27,445 nucleotides of DNA, taken from positions 1 through 27,445 of the forward strand of contig CALDGX010000201.1 in assembly GCA_937941715.1 (NCBI GenBank), given 5' to 3'. The DNA is from an uncultured Chloracidobacterium sp. (GTDB lineage Bacteria > Acidobacteriota > Blastocatellia > Pyrinomonadales > Pyrinomonadaceae). Both the position numbers and the translations under genes were made by a program. The notes beneath the pieces were generated by a model. It was not told the DNA's origin, searched no databases, and saw nothing but the letters and a program-made list of their open reading frames with translations. Positions 1 to 7,367 of this stretch are shown here, piece after piece. Numbering within the stretch: the stretch's first letter is position 1; each line of letters opens with the position of its first letter.

Positions 1-1
1 A

Positions 2-100
2 AACGTCTTCGAATCCGACGTCGCCGCCCTCGCTTCATGGAAATCCGCATCCCACGTCGAGGTTCCACCAAAGAAAAAAACACCACCACCAACGCCGTGA
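2..100 (+). CDS. 3' end of an upstream gene with a Lys/Pro-rich tail (partial)
   Basis: Frame 2 is open from the left edge to a TGA at 98-100 and encodes 32 residues. The last 11 are a Lys/Pro/Thr-rich tail (PPKKKTPPPTP). The other two frames give Arg-rich or otherwise implausible peptides. The tail resembles the Pro/Thr tail that ends the next gene at 2018, which suggests the two proteins share a terminal architecture. Only the last residues are visible, so no family or function can be assigned. It could also be a chance open frame, because the fragment is short. Confidence 0.45.
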   Translation, partial: NVFESDVAALASWKSASHVEVPPKKKTPPPTP

Positions 101-209
101 CACGACGCCGGTGGCAATGACGACTCATCATCAACACGGCAATTGAAGATGATAATTTCCGTTCATTGAACCAAGGAAATAGATACCAACAAACAAAAGG
201 AGATCGCTT

Positions 210-2021
210 ATGCTAATTCGTATTTTCATTCTGTTAATGCTGTCAATGTTCGCATTACCCAATGCGTATGGCCAAAATGACGATGACATGAAAAAAAGGG
301 AGAAAGAATTTAAGAAGGGAAAGACTTTATCCGACCAAGGAATTGAGAATAATAGCATTGGAGCGGCTCTAAATACCCTGTTTCGAGAATTCGTTAGCCG
401 AGGTGCCTGCGGATTGATTGACCCAAACCGTGTTGAACGTGATGGCAAGTTCCTTTCGTATGTCCCGGATGAGTTACCAAACCTTGATACCTTAACCGGG
501 GTAAAAAAGAGGAGGGCTGAGGTCATTAATGCAAACGGCACCAGGATGTTTTGGTATGTGTATACAACCGCAGACAAGAATAATGCAACGTTTTCACCGC
601 TTCCTACTCGATTTTTGACTGCTTTTTCCGATTCAAATGGCGGTAATACGAATGTCCGTCCTTCAAATAACTTCTCGACGTGGGTTTTGACGCGAAACTG
701 TTCCGGTTACCTAACGACGAAGGCGGAGGCTAATGCCAAGTTCTTTACTATTTCCGCTTCGGCGGCAATTGAAGCGGATTTTAAAAATACAGCCTCGATG
801 GTATTGATTGGTGGGAAATTTATCTCGCCCATTGAGAATAGATTGGTGGCCGGGAACTGGCAACAACGGTTGCTCAATCTCGATATTTGGAACCTATATT
901 CGAAAGACAACGCTCTTGCAAATGATGCTTGGGTGATGACGAGTTTCGACGGAATTCTTGCAAATAAGGAAGTCGGGATAAGCAGAAATTTCAGTTTCAA
1001 GGGAGATGCTTCAGGATCTGGTTCTTTTTCAATTGCAAGTATCAATGGTTCAATTGGAACCGGCGTTATGGACAAATCAAGTATGGACTTTACGCAATAC
1101 CAATTATTGATAGCGTCAGACTTGGATGATCAACCGCGTAGAAATCTTCGCTTTGCAAAACTGCCTTCCGCGACCACTATTGCTGAGCAATTTAAGCTCA
1201 CTGCGCTCGCGACCGACACCGATGTCATGCTGAAACAGGGAGTAAACGCTACATTCACATCCACCATTTCAGGAATTCCTAAAAACATTTGTGAAAGTGC
1301 CTGGGATGTCATCGAGGCAAATAATACAGTATTTAATTCTATAGCCGTTTCATCTTCGGGTAGTCAACTGACATCAAGTGATGGCCAGGAATTAATTCCA
1401 ACTTGTACTTTCAGATTCACGGGAATGCCGCGAGACAGGATTTTTAGTGCCGGTATTGCACCGCCTGAATTTATCGCGACCCTAAAAAATGCAAACCCCC
1501 AACAACGAGTGGGAAGTTTGGCGCTAGAACTAGGGCTACGTCAAAAATTTAATACTTCTAACCATCCGGTACCTCGGTTCAATGGCCCTGCAAACTCTTC
1601 AATTATGTTCGCGCCAGATCTGAGCAGTCCAACGTTCGGTGTATCGTGGCGAGATATTCCAATAGCATTTACGGATACGGAAGAACCTGTCGTTAGAACG
1701 GCAGGAACTCTTGGTTCGGTGGATTCTGCGAGTATATCAAATTGTGGTGATGTGCCAGAGTTCCAAATTGACGGTGAATTGACTGCAACCGAGGACACTA
1801 ATTATCGTATGACATTGCGATCAAATCTCAGGTTGGCAATTGCAGACTATTTTCTTGATGCTGCCAGTGACGTGGTATGTCAACATCAAGCTACGATTGG
1901 AGTAAAACTCAAAAACGGTCAAATGGTCTCACGGCAAGTGACCTTAAATCTGAGGATTCCCAAAAGAAAGCCGGTCCCAACACCGACGCCACCGACAACA
2001 CCGACACCACCGACACCCTAG
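210..2021 (+). CDS. large secreted protein of unknown function with a Pro/Thr-rich C-terminus
   Basis: This 603-residue protein was not recognised as a known family. It starts with a clear signal peptide: a hydrophobic stretch over residues 4-15, then a likely cleavage site after NAYG. A strong AAAGGAG at 196-202, 7 nt before the ATG, supports the start. After cleavage comes a charged Asp/Lys/Glu stretch (residues 23-40), then a long Ser/Thr/Asn-rich body that looks beta-rich, with about seven scattered cysteines that might form disulfides. The last 14 residues are an almost pure Pro/Thr tail preceded by KRKPV, like a flexible linker or spacer. The gene is AT-rich compared with the right half of the window. 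It is first in a same-strand run of envelope-directed hydrolases and is followed by a strong hairpin. An extracellular or periplasmic structural or binding role is possible, but this is inference. Confidence 0.85.
   Translation: MLIRIFILLMLSMFALPNAYGQNDDDMKKREKEFKKGKTLSDQGIENNSIGAALNTLFREFVSRGACGLIDPNRVERDGKFLSYVPDELPNLDTLTGVKKRRAEVINANGTRMFWYVYTTADKNNATFSPLPTRFLTAFSDSNGGNTNVRPSNNFSTWVLTRNCSGYLTTKAEANAKFFTISASAAIEADFKNTASMVLIGGKFISPIENRLVAGNWQQRLLNLDIWNLYSKDNALANDAWVMTSFDGILANKEVGISRNFSFKGDASGSGSFSIASINGSIGTGVMDKSSMDFTQYQLLIASDLDDQPRRNLRFAKLPSATTIAEQFKLTALATDTDVMLKQGVNATFTSTISGIPKNICESAWDVIEANNTVFNSIAVSSSGSQLTSSDGQELIPTCTFRFTGMPRDRIFSAGIAPPEFIATLKNANPQQRVGSLALELGLRQKFNTSNHPVPRFNGPANSSIMFAPDLSSPTFGVSWRDIPIAFTDTEEPVVRTAGTLGSVDSASISNCGDVPEFQIDGELTATEDTNYRMTLRSNLRLAIADYFLDAASDVVCQHQATIGVKLKNGQMVSRQVTLNLRIPKRKPVPTPTPPTTPTPPTP
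1977..2018 (+). repeat. low-complexity CCG/ACA/CCA repeat encoding the Pro/Thr tail
   Basis: The last 14 sense codons of the preceding gene use only Pro and Thr codons, in an imperfect repeat built from an ACCGACACC-like unit. Such tracts can change length by slippage, so tail length may vary between strains. The repeat is coding and ends directly at the TAG stop. Confidence 0.7.
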
Positions 2022-2034
2022 TTAGATTCGACAA

Positions 2035-2057
2035 TGCGGGGTGTACATCACCCCGCA
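2035..2057. promoter_or_regulatory. perfect 9-bp hairpin between the unknown secreted gene and the MBL gene
   Basis: TGCGGGGTG at 2035-2043 is the exact reverse complement of CACCCCGCA at 2049-2057, with a 5-nt loop. It lies 13 nt after the upstream stop codon and ends 15 nt before the AAGGAG of the next gene. No T tract follows on either strand, so it is not a standard intrinsic terminator. An mRNA-stability, processing or attenuation element within one transcript is more likely (inference). Confidence 0.7.
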
Positions 2058-2084
2058 GACCTACACCACATAAGGAGAATCATC

Positions 2085-3065
2085 ATGTCCTCACAAGCAC
2101 AGGTTAAATTCATCAAGTTTTTTCTATTCTGTTTTGTCTCGCTCATTTGCATTGACGCTTATGGTCAAGGAAACGGAAAACTTCAGTTGCATTTCATGGA
2201 CGTCAACCAAGGCGACGGGGCGATACTCATATCGCCGAATGGAGAAACTGTCTTGTTCGACAACGGCGTTCTAAACGAATGCGACAAGCCGATCGCTTAT
2301 CTCGAAAATCTTGGGATAACCAAGATCGATTACATGATAGTCAGTCACTACCATGCCGATCATTTTGGTTGCACCACCGAACTTCTCGAAAAATTTCCGC
2401 TTCAGATCAATGCCTATGATCGTCCGGGAGCATACAACAGCAAATCGTTTACTAACTATGTAAATGCCGTTGGTTCCAAGCGTAAGAGCGTCTATAAAAC
2501 AACCTCGATCGTTCTCGACCAAGGCTCGGCCGATCCGGTCAAGATCAACATTGCCGGTTACAACGGAGCCGGAGTCGCCGGAGCCGATGACGAAAATGAC
2601 CGCAGCGTCGCGGCGGTAATTCACTTTAAGAATTTCAATGTAATGATGGCCGGTGATTTAAGCGGATATAACACGAGCAAATACAAAGACATTGAAAGCC
2701 GTGTTTCTCGGCGTGTTGGGCAAGTCGAGGTCTATAAGGTCAATCATCACGGTAGCGAGTACAGCTCAAATCCAAAATGGATGAAGAAACTTAGTCCGCG
2801 AATTGCAATTGTCTCCGCCGGCGACCCCAATGATTATGGGCATCCAACGGCAAAGGCAATGAAACGAATACACGCCGCCGGAACCGAGAAAACCTACTGG
2901 ACTTCGAAAGGCGATGGAGCAAAACCGGTCGATGGAAAAGACATCATCGCCAATGGAAGCATCGTTATTGAAGTGTCCTCGGACGGCCAGTCGTTCGCCG
3001 TCAATTACAACGGCCAGACCGACATTTACCAAATGTGGCCAAAACCATATAAAGGAAGTCGCTAA
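2085..3065 (+). CDS. secreted ComEC/Rec2-type metallo-beta-lactamase-fold hydrolase
   Basis: This 326-residue protein has a signal peptide (hydrophobic residues 9-23, likely cleavage after DAYG) and a metallo-beta-lactamase fold. The metal-binding signature HYHADH is at residues 88-93. An AGDL block (about 189-192) supplies the bridging Asp, and NHHGS (220-224) supplies the later His ligand. This motif order and spacing match the MBL domain of the DNA-uptake protein ComEC and its stand-alone secreted relatives. No ComEC membrane-channel region is present. AAGGAG at 2072-2077, 7 nt before ATG 2085, decides the start. An in-frame ATG at 2034 lies inside the hairpin and would spoil the signal peptide. 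The substrate is unknown; nuclease or phosphodiesterase activity is possible for this group. The gene sits between an unknown secreted protein and an M15 peptidase. Confidence 0.85.
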   Translation: MSSQAQVKFIKFFLFCFVSLICIDAYGQGNGKLQLHFMDVNQGDGAILISPNGETVLFDNGVLNECDKPIAYLENLGITKIDYMIVSHYHADHFGCTTELLEKFPLQINAYDRPGAYNSKSFTNYVNAVGSKRKSVYKTTSIVLDQGSADPVKINIAGYNGAGVAGADDENDRSVAAVIHFKNFNVMMAGDLSGYNTSKYKDIESRVSRRVGQVEVYKVNHHGSEYSSNPKWMKKLSPRIAIVSAGDPNDYGHPTAKAMKRIHAAGTEKTYWTSKGDGAKPVDGKDIIANGSIVIEVSSDGQSFAVNYNGQTDIYQMWPKPYKGSR

Positions 3066-3139
3066 TAAGAAGCACAATTGGGACGCCTGGATCAAGGCCG
3101 CACACGGCAACTATGATTCAAAAAATGAAGGAAATGAAA

Positions 3140-4030
3140 ATGAAAATTATACGAATGATAAAAAATTCGACATTGGTTGTTTTTGCCATATTTACCTTTA
3201 ACCTCATTGTTGCTCCTCAGAATTCTGGGAAACCCAGGTTTCTTTCGATTATTCAAGAGAATCATCCACAATTCGACTGTCGGTTAGATGACGAGCTAGA
3301 AAAGCGTATCTTTAATGGCTACGGAGCGGTCTTTATTTCTGAGGGAGCGATTTTCCCCGATACATGCATGTTCAAGTCCGAAGATGCTGTATTGAGCTTC
3401 CAATCCACTATAAAGGCGATGAAAGGATCGAAGCTGCAAGATATTGAATATCATCTACAGCCACTGGCCGCTGCTAAATTGGAATTAGTATTCAAGGAGC
3501 TAGGCGGTTATTTGAAGCTTGCTCGCAATTACAACAAATCAACTGCTACGCATCCAAACGGCCTGAACGATGACTGGGCGATGCGAACTTTAAAACAGAC
3601 CCAATGCAATTGGACTAATTCAGGGAGCGACTTAGCCCGGTGTGAAGAAAACATCAAAGCAGATTTTGTCACTCGCAAAGAAATAGTAAAAAAGTTGTCG
3701 AACCAAAGACACATGTTTAGTTACGCAATACCCGGCGGCTCTCAGCACCATTTCGGGCTAGCGATTGATATCAATAACAACAAGAAGGGAATTCCCGATA
3801 GTCCGCCCGGCTATGAGAAATCGTTAAACAAATACGGATGGTATAGAACAATTCCATTTGACACTCATCATTTTACATTTCTAGGTTATACAAAGGCTGA
3901 GGAATTAACCAAACACGGACTGAAGAGAATTACTTGTGAGAAATTGCAGTACTGGGTGCCGGATTTGCCAAAGGAGTATGCCAATCCATATATCGAAAGG
4001 CACTGTACCGCCTCGTCTTCGGAGAAATAG
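3140..4030 (+). CDS. secreted M15-family (VanY-like) peptidase
   Basis: This zinc peptidase (296 residues) is of the D-Ala-D-Ala carboxypeptidase/endopeptidase fold (M15), predicted to cut peptidoglycan stem peptides outside the cytoplasm. It carries the signature S-x-H-x-x-G-x-A-x-D as SQHHFGLAID at residues 201-210, which supplies the first two zinc ligands (His203, Asp210). The second motif is DTHHF at 241-245, where His244 would be the third ligand. VanY enzymes have Glu at the position of Asp241 (ExxH), so the general base is conservatively changed. The N-terminal 180 residues are larger than a minimal M15 domain and are not recognised. The start at 3140 was chosen because AAGGA at 3128-3132 sits 7 nt upstream and gives a clean signal peptide. 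In-frame ATGs at 3113, 3125 and 3134 are weaker. The spacing of 74 nt after the MBL gene and 18 nt before the next gene suggests an operon. Confidence 0.8.
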   Translation: MKIIRMIKNSTLVVFAIFTFNLIVAPQNSGKPRFLSIIQENHPQFDCRLDDELEKRIFNGYGAVFISEGAIFPDTCMFKSEDAVLSFQSTIKAMKGSKLQDIEYHLQPLAAAKLELVFKELGGYLKLARNYNKSTATHPNGLNDDWAMRTLKQTQCNWTNSGSDLARCEENIKADFVTRKEIVKKLSNQRHMFSYAIPGGSQHHFGLAIDINNNKKGIPDSPPGYEKSLNKYGWYRTIPFDTHHFTFLGYTKAEELTKHGLKRITCEKLQYWVPDLPKEYANPYIERHCTASSSEK

Positions 4031-4048
4031 GGACCCATTGGAGGATCA

Positions 4049-4999
4049 ATGAAACTACGATATGTAACGATTTACATGGCATTAGCTGTGTTGGTGATTT
4101 TATCAACGAACATTCTTTCTCAGACGGTGAAAAATGTGCCAAAAAAGGGAGGGTTAACGGTTACTTCTGATTCGATCGACATCCTCGGAAACAAAATTGC
4201 CATAAAAATTTATGAGAATACATCAAAGAGAACGCCATTAATTTTCGTCTCTCTTCACCACAATGAGCGACTGGGGCGGCATCTTGCAAAAAATGCAATT
4301 GAGGCTAAGGGGGGTAAGATGTTTGAGGTCGTTTCGGTGGAATCAAACCGACTACTTCGGAACGTCCACTTTAAGCATGCTGGCCGCGAACTTTGCATCG
4401 ACCCAAACCGGGTGTTTAGTGAGGATGGTATCAAAGCGACGTTAAGTTACAGTGATTTTGGTGAAGGGTGTGAAAATGTAAAAGATGCCGAAGCAATTGC
4501 GCTGACGAAAAGCGTTGAAGTCGTCAACGCCATAAGAGCGTTTCAGGTTAAGCTTCTCAGCTGGATTCTACCAAAAACGAAAAATGAAATACTCGTCTCC
4601 GTTCACAACAATCTTAAGATATCTTTGGATAATTTCTACGACATTAACGACAACGATGAGTTCCCAAACAACGAGGGGACTTATATCGCCCACACGGACC
4701 TGGTGAACGCCGATAAAGAATACAACCACGACTTTTTCATGGTATCTAATAACAGTTTATTCGCTAAGTTGGTTGCAGCAAGGCGTGACAAAGATGATAA
4801 GCAAGTTTTTTCCATAGCAGTCCAGAAAGAGAATCCGAATGAAAAGAAAGGGTATTTATCTACATTCTGCTCAAGGAATGGCCACAATTACATACTAATT
4901 GAGGCGAAGCACAAGCTCGGGGAAATAGTTGAAGGTCACGATCAGCGCCAGAAAGATATGATTGACCGAGTATTTACGGCGTTCGCGTCGCAAAAGTAA
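4049..4999 (+). CDS. secreted M14 / AstE-AspA-like zinc hydrolase
   Basis: This 316-residue protein has an N-terminal signal peptide or anchor (hydrophobic residues 8-20). Its pattern fits the zinc carboxypeptidase / succinylglutamate desuccinylase-aspartoacylase superfamily. HHNE at 70-73 gives an HxxE pair (compare HGNE in AstE). DPNR at 118-121 corresponds to the family's DLNR substrate-binding motif. VHNN at 185-188 offers the third zinc ligand (His186), and IEAK at 284-287 may hold the general-base Glu285. In this superfamily the enzymes cleave terminal peptide or amide bonds, and several members trim peptidoglycan peptides. The assignment comes from motif order, not from an alignment. 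GGAGG at 4040-4044 precedes the ATG by 4 nt. The gene lies between an M15 peptidase and a lysozyme-like gene, so a cell-wall substrate is plausible. A different acyl-amide is also possible. Confidence 0.65.
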   Translation: MKLRYVTIYMALAVLVILSTNILSQTVKNVPKKGGLTVTSDSIDILGNKIAIKIYENTSKRTPLIFVSLHHNERLGRHLAKNAIEAKGGKMFEVVSVESNRLLRNVHFKHAGRELCIDPNRVFSEDGIKATLSYSDFGEGCENVKDAEAIALTKSVEVVNAIRAFQVKLLSWILPKTKNEILVSVHNNLKISLDNFYDINDNDEFPNNEGTYIAHTDLVNADKEYNHDFFMVSNNSLFAKLVAARRDKDDKQVFSIAVQKENPNEKKGYLSTFCSRNGHNYILIEAKHKLGEIVEGHDQRQKDMIDRVFTAFASQK

Positions 5000-5024
5000 G
5001 GACTGACGATAAGGGAGAAGGGTT

Positions 5025-5750
5025 ATGAGCTTGCAAGAAGATATTCAATGGTTTGATACGTCCTTTGGTCCGAAGATTAAGCCGATTATTGCGACCAAAA
5101 AATACACAAAGAATTTTGTGATTTCTCTGGCTTGTAAGGAAATGCGATACCTTTGGTCGCCACTTAGGAAAAAAGGTTTGCCGCCAGAAAAAGTATTGGA
5201 GTTAATGGTTGGCGACACGATAGATGCAAAGGCCGATGGCAAAGGACGGTCGGCCTTCCCGAAGAACCGAAAAGAATTAGAAGATTATCAACCCAAAGGC
5301 AAGGAAATGTTTGTGATTGCACGCAAATCATTGCTGGAAATGGCCGCGGCGACAGGACAGTACGCCACATCGGTCGCCAATCCGGACAAGTTTGTTCGGG
5401 GATACGGTATTTTCCAGTATGACCTGCAGTATTTTCATTCGATCAATGGAGGACATACGGCCTTTTTCCTTGAGAAAAAATGGGTCGATTTCGGGGCATG
5501 TCTAACGAAGATGACAATCGAACTCGATAAGGGCTTGACGCGGCTGGCAGCGAAATTTCCACAGCTAAAGATAAACGATTCAGCGAAACTATCGTTCGAT
5601 AATTCGGTATGGTTGGCGATTGCATATAACAAAGGGGCCGGCGGCATAGACCTCGCAAAAGGATTCAAACAAGGGCACCTGAGTGACGGAGTATATTACG
5701 GCGAAGAATTTCGTGACATATTAGCAGTCGCGAATCAAGTAGCACCATGA
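5025..5750 (+). CDS. lysozyme-like / lytic-transglycosylase-like protein without signal peptide
   Basis: This 241-residue protein shows the hallmarks of a lysozyme-like fold: an early conserved Glu in CKEMRYLW (Glu39, candidate catalytic acid), the GYGIFQYD motif at 126-133 (compare GLFQ in lytic transglycosylases), and AYNKG at 200-204 (compare AAYNAG). I recall uncharacterised bacterial proteins with the same GYGIFQYDLQ stretch, so it probably belongs to an under-studied lysozyme-like family. Unlike the four genes before it, it has no signal peptide. Export would therefore need another route, or the protein acts after release or inside the cell. The start has a purine-rich AAGGGAGAAGGG just upstream. 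Its TGA overlaps the ATG of a 59-codon ORF (ATGA), implying translational coupling. An effector or cell-wall-turnover role is inference. Confidence 0.65.
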   Translation: MSLQEDIQWFDTSFGPKIKPIIATKKYTKNFVISLACKEMRYLWSPLRKKGLPPEKVLELMVGDTIDAKADGKGRSAFPKNRKELEDYQPKGKEMFVIARKSLLEMAAATGQYATSVANPDKFVRGYGIFQYDLQYFHSINGGHTAFFLEKKWVDFGACLTKMTIELDKGLTRLAAKFPQLKINDSAKLSFDNSVWLAIAYNKGAGGIDLAKGFKQGHLSDGVYYGEEFRDILAVANQVAP

Positions 5751-5926
5751 CTCGCCCTTGCGAGATCATCAATATAAGTATTCCAGCCATAGATAAGGAG
5801 AGGCAAAATATCGACTACGGCAGTATGAGCCGCGTCCGGCGAGTGAAATACTATCGCTCGCCGGACCGCGATCGTCCGCTCGACGAATGGGAACTCGTCC
5901 CCGACAACCTAAATGAAATCGATTAA
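5747..5926 (+). CDS. tiny ORF (59 aa) coupled to the lysozyme-like and HEPN genes
   Basis: ATG 5747 overlaps the TGA of the lysozyme-like gene by 4 nt. The frame stays open for 59 codons to TAA 5924-5926 and overlaps the ATG of the next gene (5913) by 14 nt. The product is soluble, with no signal peptide or membrane segment. It has a basic/aromatic middle (RVRRVKYYRSPDRD, residues 29-42) and an acidic end. An internal ATG at 5825 could give a 33-residue version, but the purine-rich AAGGAGAGG at 5795-5803 is over 20 nt away. The second half is GC-rich and uses G/C-ending codons, unlike its neighbours. I do not recognise a family. Being wedged between two overlapping genes argues for real translation. 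An immunity, antitoxin or coupling role is speculation. Confidence 0.5.
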   Translation: MTRPCEIINISIPAIDKERQNIDYGSMSRVRRVKYYRSPDRDRPLDEWELVPDNLNEID

Positions 5927-7367
5927 AAGTAGCCAACGGATACAAGAGCCCGTTGATCAGGAATTCTTCCAACTCTTTTACGAGGCAGTTGAACTCGGGA
6001 TTAACCTTGTTCGTCAATTGAAAGCAAATAAGGTCTATATGGGCAACCGAGGTTCTTTTCATCGTGCCTATGTGGAAAAAGGGAAATCAATTCCTGACTT
6101 TATGTCGGCCGGATTAATTGACTATGGTGCAGCATTTGGCGCGAAGTTGGATTCTCCAATTAATTATCGTAAGCATAAGCCAATCGCTGATTTATTGTCG
6201 TATGCGTTTTCAAATGAAAAGATTCATGGTCATTTTAGGGTATCAAAATATTCCGCGGCTGGAGAAGACTATCATCTAACGGACGAACAAGTAGAGTTCT
6301 TTTTCATCCGCATGTTCGCATCGACTGTAGACATGTGCATGCACAAGCTGATTGACGGTGATTTTTCGCAAAATTGGTTCAAAGCATATTTTCGAGAGAT
6401 TGAGCGTGGGATTTTTGACGAAAAGCTAGAAGTTGATTTAATTATTCCAATTATTGGCTTGTCATTTGATTTTCCTCACTACTGGTTGGATGAGCAGAAA
6501 GTCGGAATCTTCAAGATGGACTTAGAGTTTCAAGAAGCCCGACACCTCGATCAACAATTTCACATCAAGGTACCTACTTACGTGGCGCGCTTCTCAAGCC
6601 ATGCGTTTATGTTGAAAGGGCGTACGATTGAGAATGATGGTTACATGCAAACAACATATCAAGCTCAATTCCTTATCAAGCGAGAAATTTCCTTAATCAA
6701 TTCCCTCTTTGGCCTGCTCAAAGCTGCGACCGGTCATTCGACTGGGTATGCTCAGGTTATCGTTCATCCTTTAATGTGGACTCCTGAGTACGTTGCTCAT
6801 CTTCCAGCTGTAATAAGCCAATCGGTTCGAGCGTATCCTTCATACTTTGATGACGGAGTTTGGCGAACCAAGCCCGACATCGTGAGTTCGAACTATTTAG
6901 ATTCCATTTCGGAAATACTTACCGCAACATCAATCTTCAATAGCAAGAAGATGCGTCTTGCAGTCTCTCGCTTGAATTCCTGCTTGCTTCGCGAGACCGA
7001 GGAAGATCAGATTCTTGATGCTTGTATTGGTTTGGAAGCTCTTTTCGGAGATGAAGATAAGCAAGAAATGACGCATAAGTTAGCTCTTCGAATTGCGGGC
7101 GTTACGCATTTATTTGAACGCGGAGAATACTTAAAGAAAGATGTCTTTAAGGCGGTAAAGACTATTTATGGCTATCGATCCGCGGTCGCGCACGGTAAGA
7201 CTTCCAATTCAAAGAACCAAGTAGTTGAGGTTGGGGGACAGAAGTTCCCAACTGTTCAATTTGCAATTGACCTTCTGCGAGAAACGATCATTGCCCTCGG
7301 TAAGAATTCGCGCTTTCTAAAGCAAGGAGAGATAGACACTTATATTCTGCTAGATTCGCCATCTTAG
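5913..7367 (+). CDS. Apea-like HEPN domain protein
   Basis: In this 484-residue cytoplasmic protein, residues about 345-470 look like an Apea-like HEPN domain. They contain a helical stretch with EEDQILDACIGLEALF (373-388) and the nuclease-type signature R-x4-H in YRSAVAHGK (Arg422, His427), followed by a Val-rich segment and a last helix. HEPN domains with R-x4-6-H are commonly metal-independent RNases, and Apea-like members are frequent in phage-defence and toxin loci. Residues 1-340 are not recognised and could sense a trigger or bind a partner. The start (5913) overlaps the tiny ORF, suggesting coupled translation. The gene is strongly AT-rich (about 38% G+C on the line at 6001) and closes the AT-rich block. 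Its stop codon overlaps the end of a minus-strand open frame. A solitary, inactive or regulatory HEPN is the main alternative. Confidence 0.7.
   Translation: MKSIKSSQRIQEPVDQEFFQLFYEAVELGINLVRQLKANKVYMGNRGSFHRAYVEKGKSIPDFMSAGLIDYGAAFGAKLDSPINYRKHKPIADLLSYAFSNEKIHGHFRVSKYSAAGEDYHLTDEQVEFFFIRMFASTVDMCMHKLIDGDFSQNWFKAYFREIERGIFDEKLEVDLIIPIIGLSFDFPHYWLDEQKVGIFKMDLEFQEARHLDQQFHIKVPTYVARFSSHAFMLKGRTIENDGYMQTTYQAQFLIKREISLINSLFGLLKAATGHSTGYAQVIVHPLMWTPEYVAHLPAVISQSVRAYPSYFDDGVWRTKPDIVSSNYLDSISEILTATSIFNSKKMRLAVSRLNSCLLRETEEDQILDACIGLEALFGDEDKQEMTHKLALRIAGVTHLFERGEYLKKDVFKAVKTIYGYRSAVAHGKTSNSKNQVVEVGGQKFPTVQFAIDLLRETIIALGKNSRFLKQGEIDTYILLDSPS

Noticed and set aside
2034..2084. Upstream ATG for the MBL gene
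   Set aside because: It lies within the 9-bp hairpin and would put 17 polar residues before the signal peptide. ATG 2085 has AAGGAG at the right distance.
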